Shown in pieces: positions 62,744 to 64,000 of a stretch of DNA of 64,000 nucleotides. A model generated the notes under the pieces. That model did not search any database, was not told the origin of the DNA, and saw only the letters and a program-made list of their open reading frames with translations. Within the stretch, counting starts at the first letter, position 1, and every line of letters begins with the position of its first letter. Made by a program: the position numbers and the translations under genes. This DNA comes from Ga0077530 sp035565975 (GTDB taxonomy: Bacteria > Pseudomonadota > Alphaproteobacteria > Rhizobiales > Hyphomicrobiaceae): positions 1 through 64,000 of the forward strand of contig DATMRT010000009.1 in NCBI GenBank assembly GCA_035565975.1, given 5' to 3'.

Positions 62744-64000
62744 CTAGTTGTAGACCGGTTTCGTCCCAGGAACCGGCGAATAGCCGAAGCTTCCTTTTGC
62801 AAGTATCGCCTCGCGTCCCCCAAGTGCCGCAATCCTTGCGGCCTGATCCTTGCGGGCTTGCGCGTCGGCGGCTTCCGGATCGACGATCTTGCGCAAGGCG
62901 GCTTCGCAATCCGCGACGAAACCCTTGTAGCCAGGATCCTGGCCGAGATCGCGCGTCTCGTACGGATCGGCTTCGAGGTCGAACAACTGCGGCGGCATAC
63001 CGACGTAGTAGACGTACTTGAACCGGCCGCGACGGATCATGAAGGCGCCGGTAGCCGAGCCTGCAGCATGGTACTCGCTCAGGACCGTGCGCTGCGGCGC
63101 CTTGCCGCTGACGATGTCGAGCAACGGCGCGCCTGGCAACTCCGCGTCGTCGGGATGCGGCGCAAGCCCGGCGCAGTCGATGATGGTCGGGAAGCAGTCC
63201 ACGAGCGTCACGGGCTCGCGGCACACGATGCCCTGCGGGACATCGGGGCCGGCCATGATCATCGGCACGGCCGCGGACTCCTCGTACATGTTCGACTTGC
63301 CCCAGAGCCCGCGCGTGCCGAGGTTGTCGCCATGATCGCTCGTGTAGATGATGCGGGTATCGCCGGACAGGCCATTGTCCTCCAGGGCCTTCATAAGACG
63401 TCCGACGTTGTTGTCGACGAAGCTGACGAGGCCGTAGTAGGCGGCAATCGCCTTGCGCACCTTGCTCGGATCATCGAAGCCCTGATCGTAGATCTGGCAG
63501 GCGCGCATCGCCTTCACGTACGGATGGTCGGGTCGCTCGGATTCGGCATAGAGGCCCGGCCACGGCACCTTGTCCTCAGGATAAAGGTTGTACCACTCGG
63601 GCCGCGCGATCAGCGGGAAATGCGGGCAGACGAGTGACACGAAGAGTGTCCAGGGCTTGTCGTCCTTTTGCGCGCCGCGCTCGCGCAGCCATTCCTCGGC
63701 GGCAGCCGTGATGCGATCATCGTAGCCCTGATAGGTGGAGTCGCCGCAGCCGGCGTCCGCCGCCAGCCTCAGTGCGGCCTTCCGCGGCGGGGGGGGATCG
63801 CGCAGCATTCCGATCGGGTCGCCGACGCCCTCCACCACGTGCAGGGGCATGTGCTCCTTGGTGAAGCCGTTGTCGTCGTCCGCGCTGCGGAAATGCAGCT
63901 TGCCGATCGAGTCCACACGATGGCCAGCGGCCTTCAGGCGGTGCGCCCAGGACGGCACGCTGCCGTCGTAGGGATTGCCGTTGTCCCAAAAGTGAATGTC
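62744..64000 (-). CDS. Cys-type sulfatase, N-terminus outside the window
   Basis: The frame stays open to the window edge, so the active-site Cys signature is not seen. The visible 418 residues share SVPSWAHRLKAAGHRVDSIG and GKLHFRS with the neighbouring sulfatase, and have IYTSDHGDNLGTRGLWGKSN with the metal ligands, then MYEESAAVPMIMAGPDVP. It is first of the visible operon and followed after ten bases by the FGE gene. The apparent start at 63958 is an internal GTG. Paralogous to the 60265-61707 gene. Confidence 0.92.
   Translation of the reverse strand, partial: DIHFWDNGNPYDGSVPSWAHRLKAAGHRVDSIGKLHFRSADDDNGFTKEHMPLHVVEGVGDPIGMLRDPPPPRKAALRLAADAGCGDSTYQGYDDRITAAAEEWLRERGAQKDDKPWTLFVSLVCPHFPLIARPEWYNLYPEDKVPWPGLYAESERPDHPYVKAMRACQIYDQGFDDPSKVRKAIAAYYGLVSFVDNNVGRLMKALEDNGLSGDTRIIYTSDHGDNLGTRGLWGKSNMYEESAAVPMIMAGPDVPQGIVCREPVTLVDCFPTIIDCAGLAPHPDDAELPGAPLLDIVSGKAPQRTVLSEYHAAGSATGAFMIRRGRFKYVYYVGMPPQLFDLEADPYETRDLGQDPGYKGFVADCEAALRKIVDPEAADAQARKDQAARIAALGGREAILAKGSFGYSPVPGTKPVYN

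Noticed and set aside
58730..64000. Toxin, defence or CRISPR-type system
   Set aside because: All genes in the region have metabolic or transport signatures; no repeat-spacer array, nuclease or defence domain is visible.

Overview
The window looks like chromosomal DNA of a high-GC alphaproteobacterium, most likely of the order Hyphomicrobiales. Three things suggest this: a compact pyrG-secG-tpiA block, a miaA-ilvI-ilvH neighbourhood, and many small exported Ala/Pro-rich proteins, together with a strong C/G third-position bias judged by eye. Gene density is high. No CRISPR array, integrase, transposase or rRNA operon was seen. One tRNA gene, tRNA-Gly(GCC), is present.

Layout. 0-5.7 kb: the end of a DegP/HtrA periplasmic protease, then an RND adaptor-pump pair and a small membrane protein. 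5.7-10.7 kb: a Ser/Thr-rich secreted protein, an ICMT-type methyltransferase, an MHS-type MFS transporter, a small membrane protein and a solitary Rieske protein beside the tRNA. 11-16.5 kb: small exported proteins, a SAM methyltransferase, and a divergent pair encoding a CoA-acylating (sulfoacet)aldehyde dehydrogenase and sulfoacetaldehyde acetyltransferase (xsc). 16.5-21.4 kb: a PilZ-like protein, YceI, DinB-like, a beta-barrel porin and hypotheticals. 21.5-24.3 kb: an IlvD/Edd dehydratase facing a TauE/SafE-type exporter. 24.3-31.9 kb: an 84-bp tandem repeat, then pyrG, secG, tpiA, a PpiD-like chaperone and pdxH. 31.9-40.8 kb: a membrane-fused spermidine-synthase-like protein, a UPF0173 hydrolase, ruvX, miaA, ilvI, a transglutaminase-like protein, a GST and ilvH. 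40.8-46.4 kb: a secreted 20-residue-repeat protein, a DUF1269-type protein, and a three-gene operon of membrane protein, patatin and GntP permease. 46.5-54.2 kb: SDR-SDR-SCO1, carboxymuconolactone decarboxylase, an alpha/beta hydrolase and a complete binding-protein-dependent ABC importer. 54.5-58.7 kb: a second RND adaptor-pump pair. 58.7-64 kb: an operon of three Cys-type sulfatases and a formylglycine-generating enzyme (FGE) that activates such enzymes.

How the genes fit together. Organosulfur metabolism recurs. Xsc with an acylating aldehyde dehydrogenase handles C2 sulfonates and releases sulfite. A TauE/SafE-family protein could export sulfite or a sulfonate. The sulfatase-FGE operon lies one efflux operon away from an ABC importer that is linked to a hydrolase and SDRs. 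My main hypothesis is that the 47-64 kb region imports and desulfates an unidentified sulfate ester. The sequence shows the enzymes but not the substrate. Intergenic DNA carries two dispersed repeat families: an 84-bp unit, and hairpins built on a CTTCTCCCCGTG arm.
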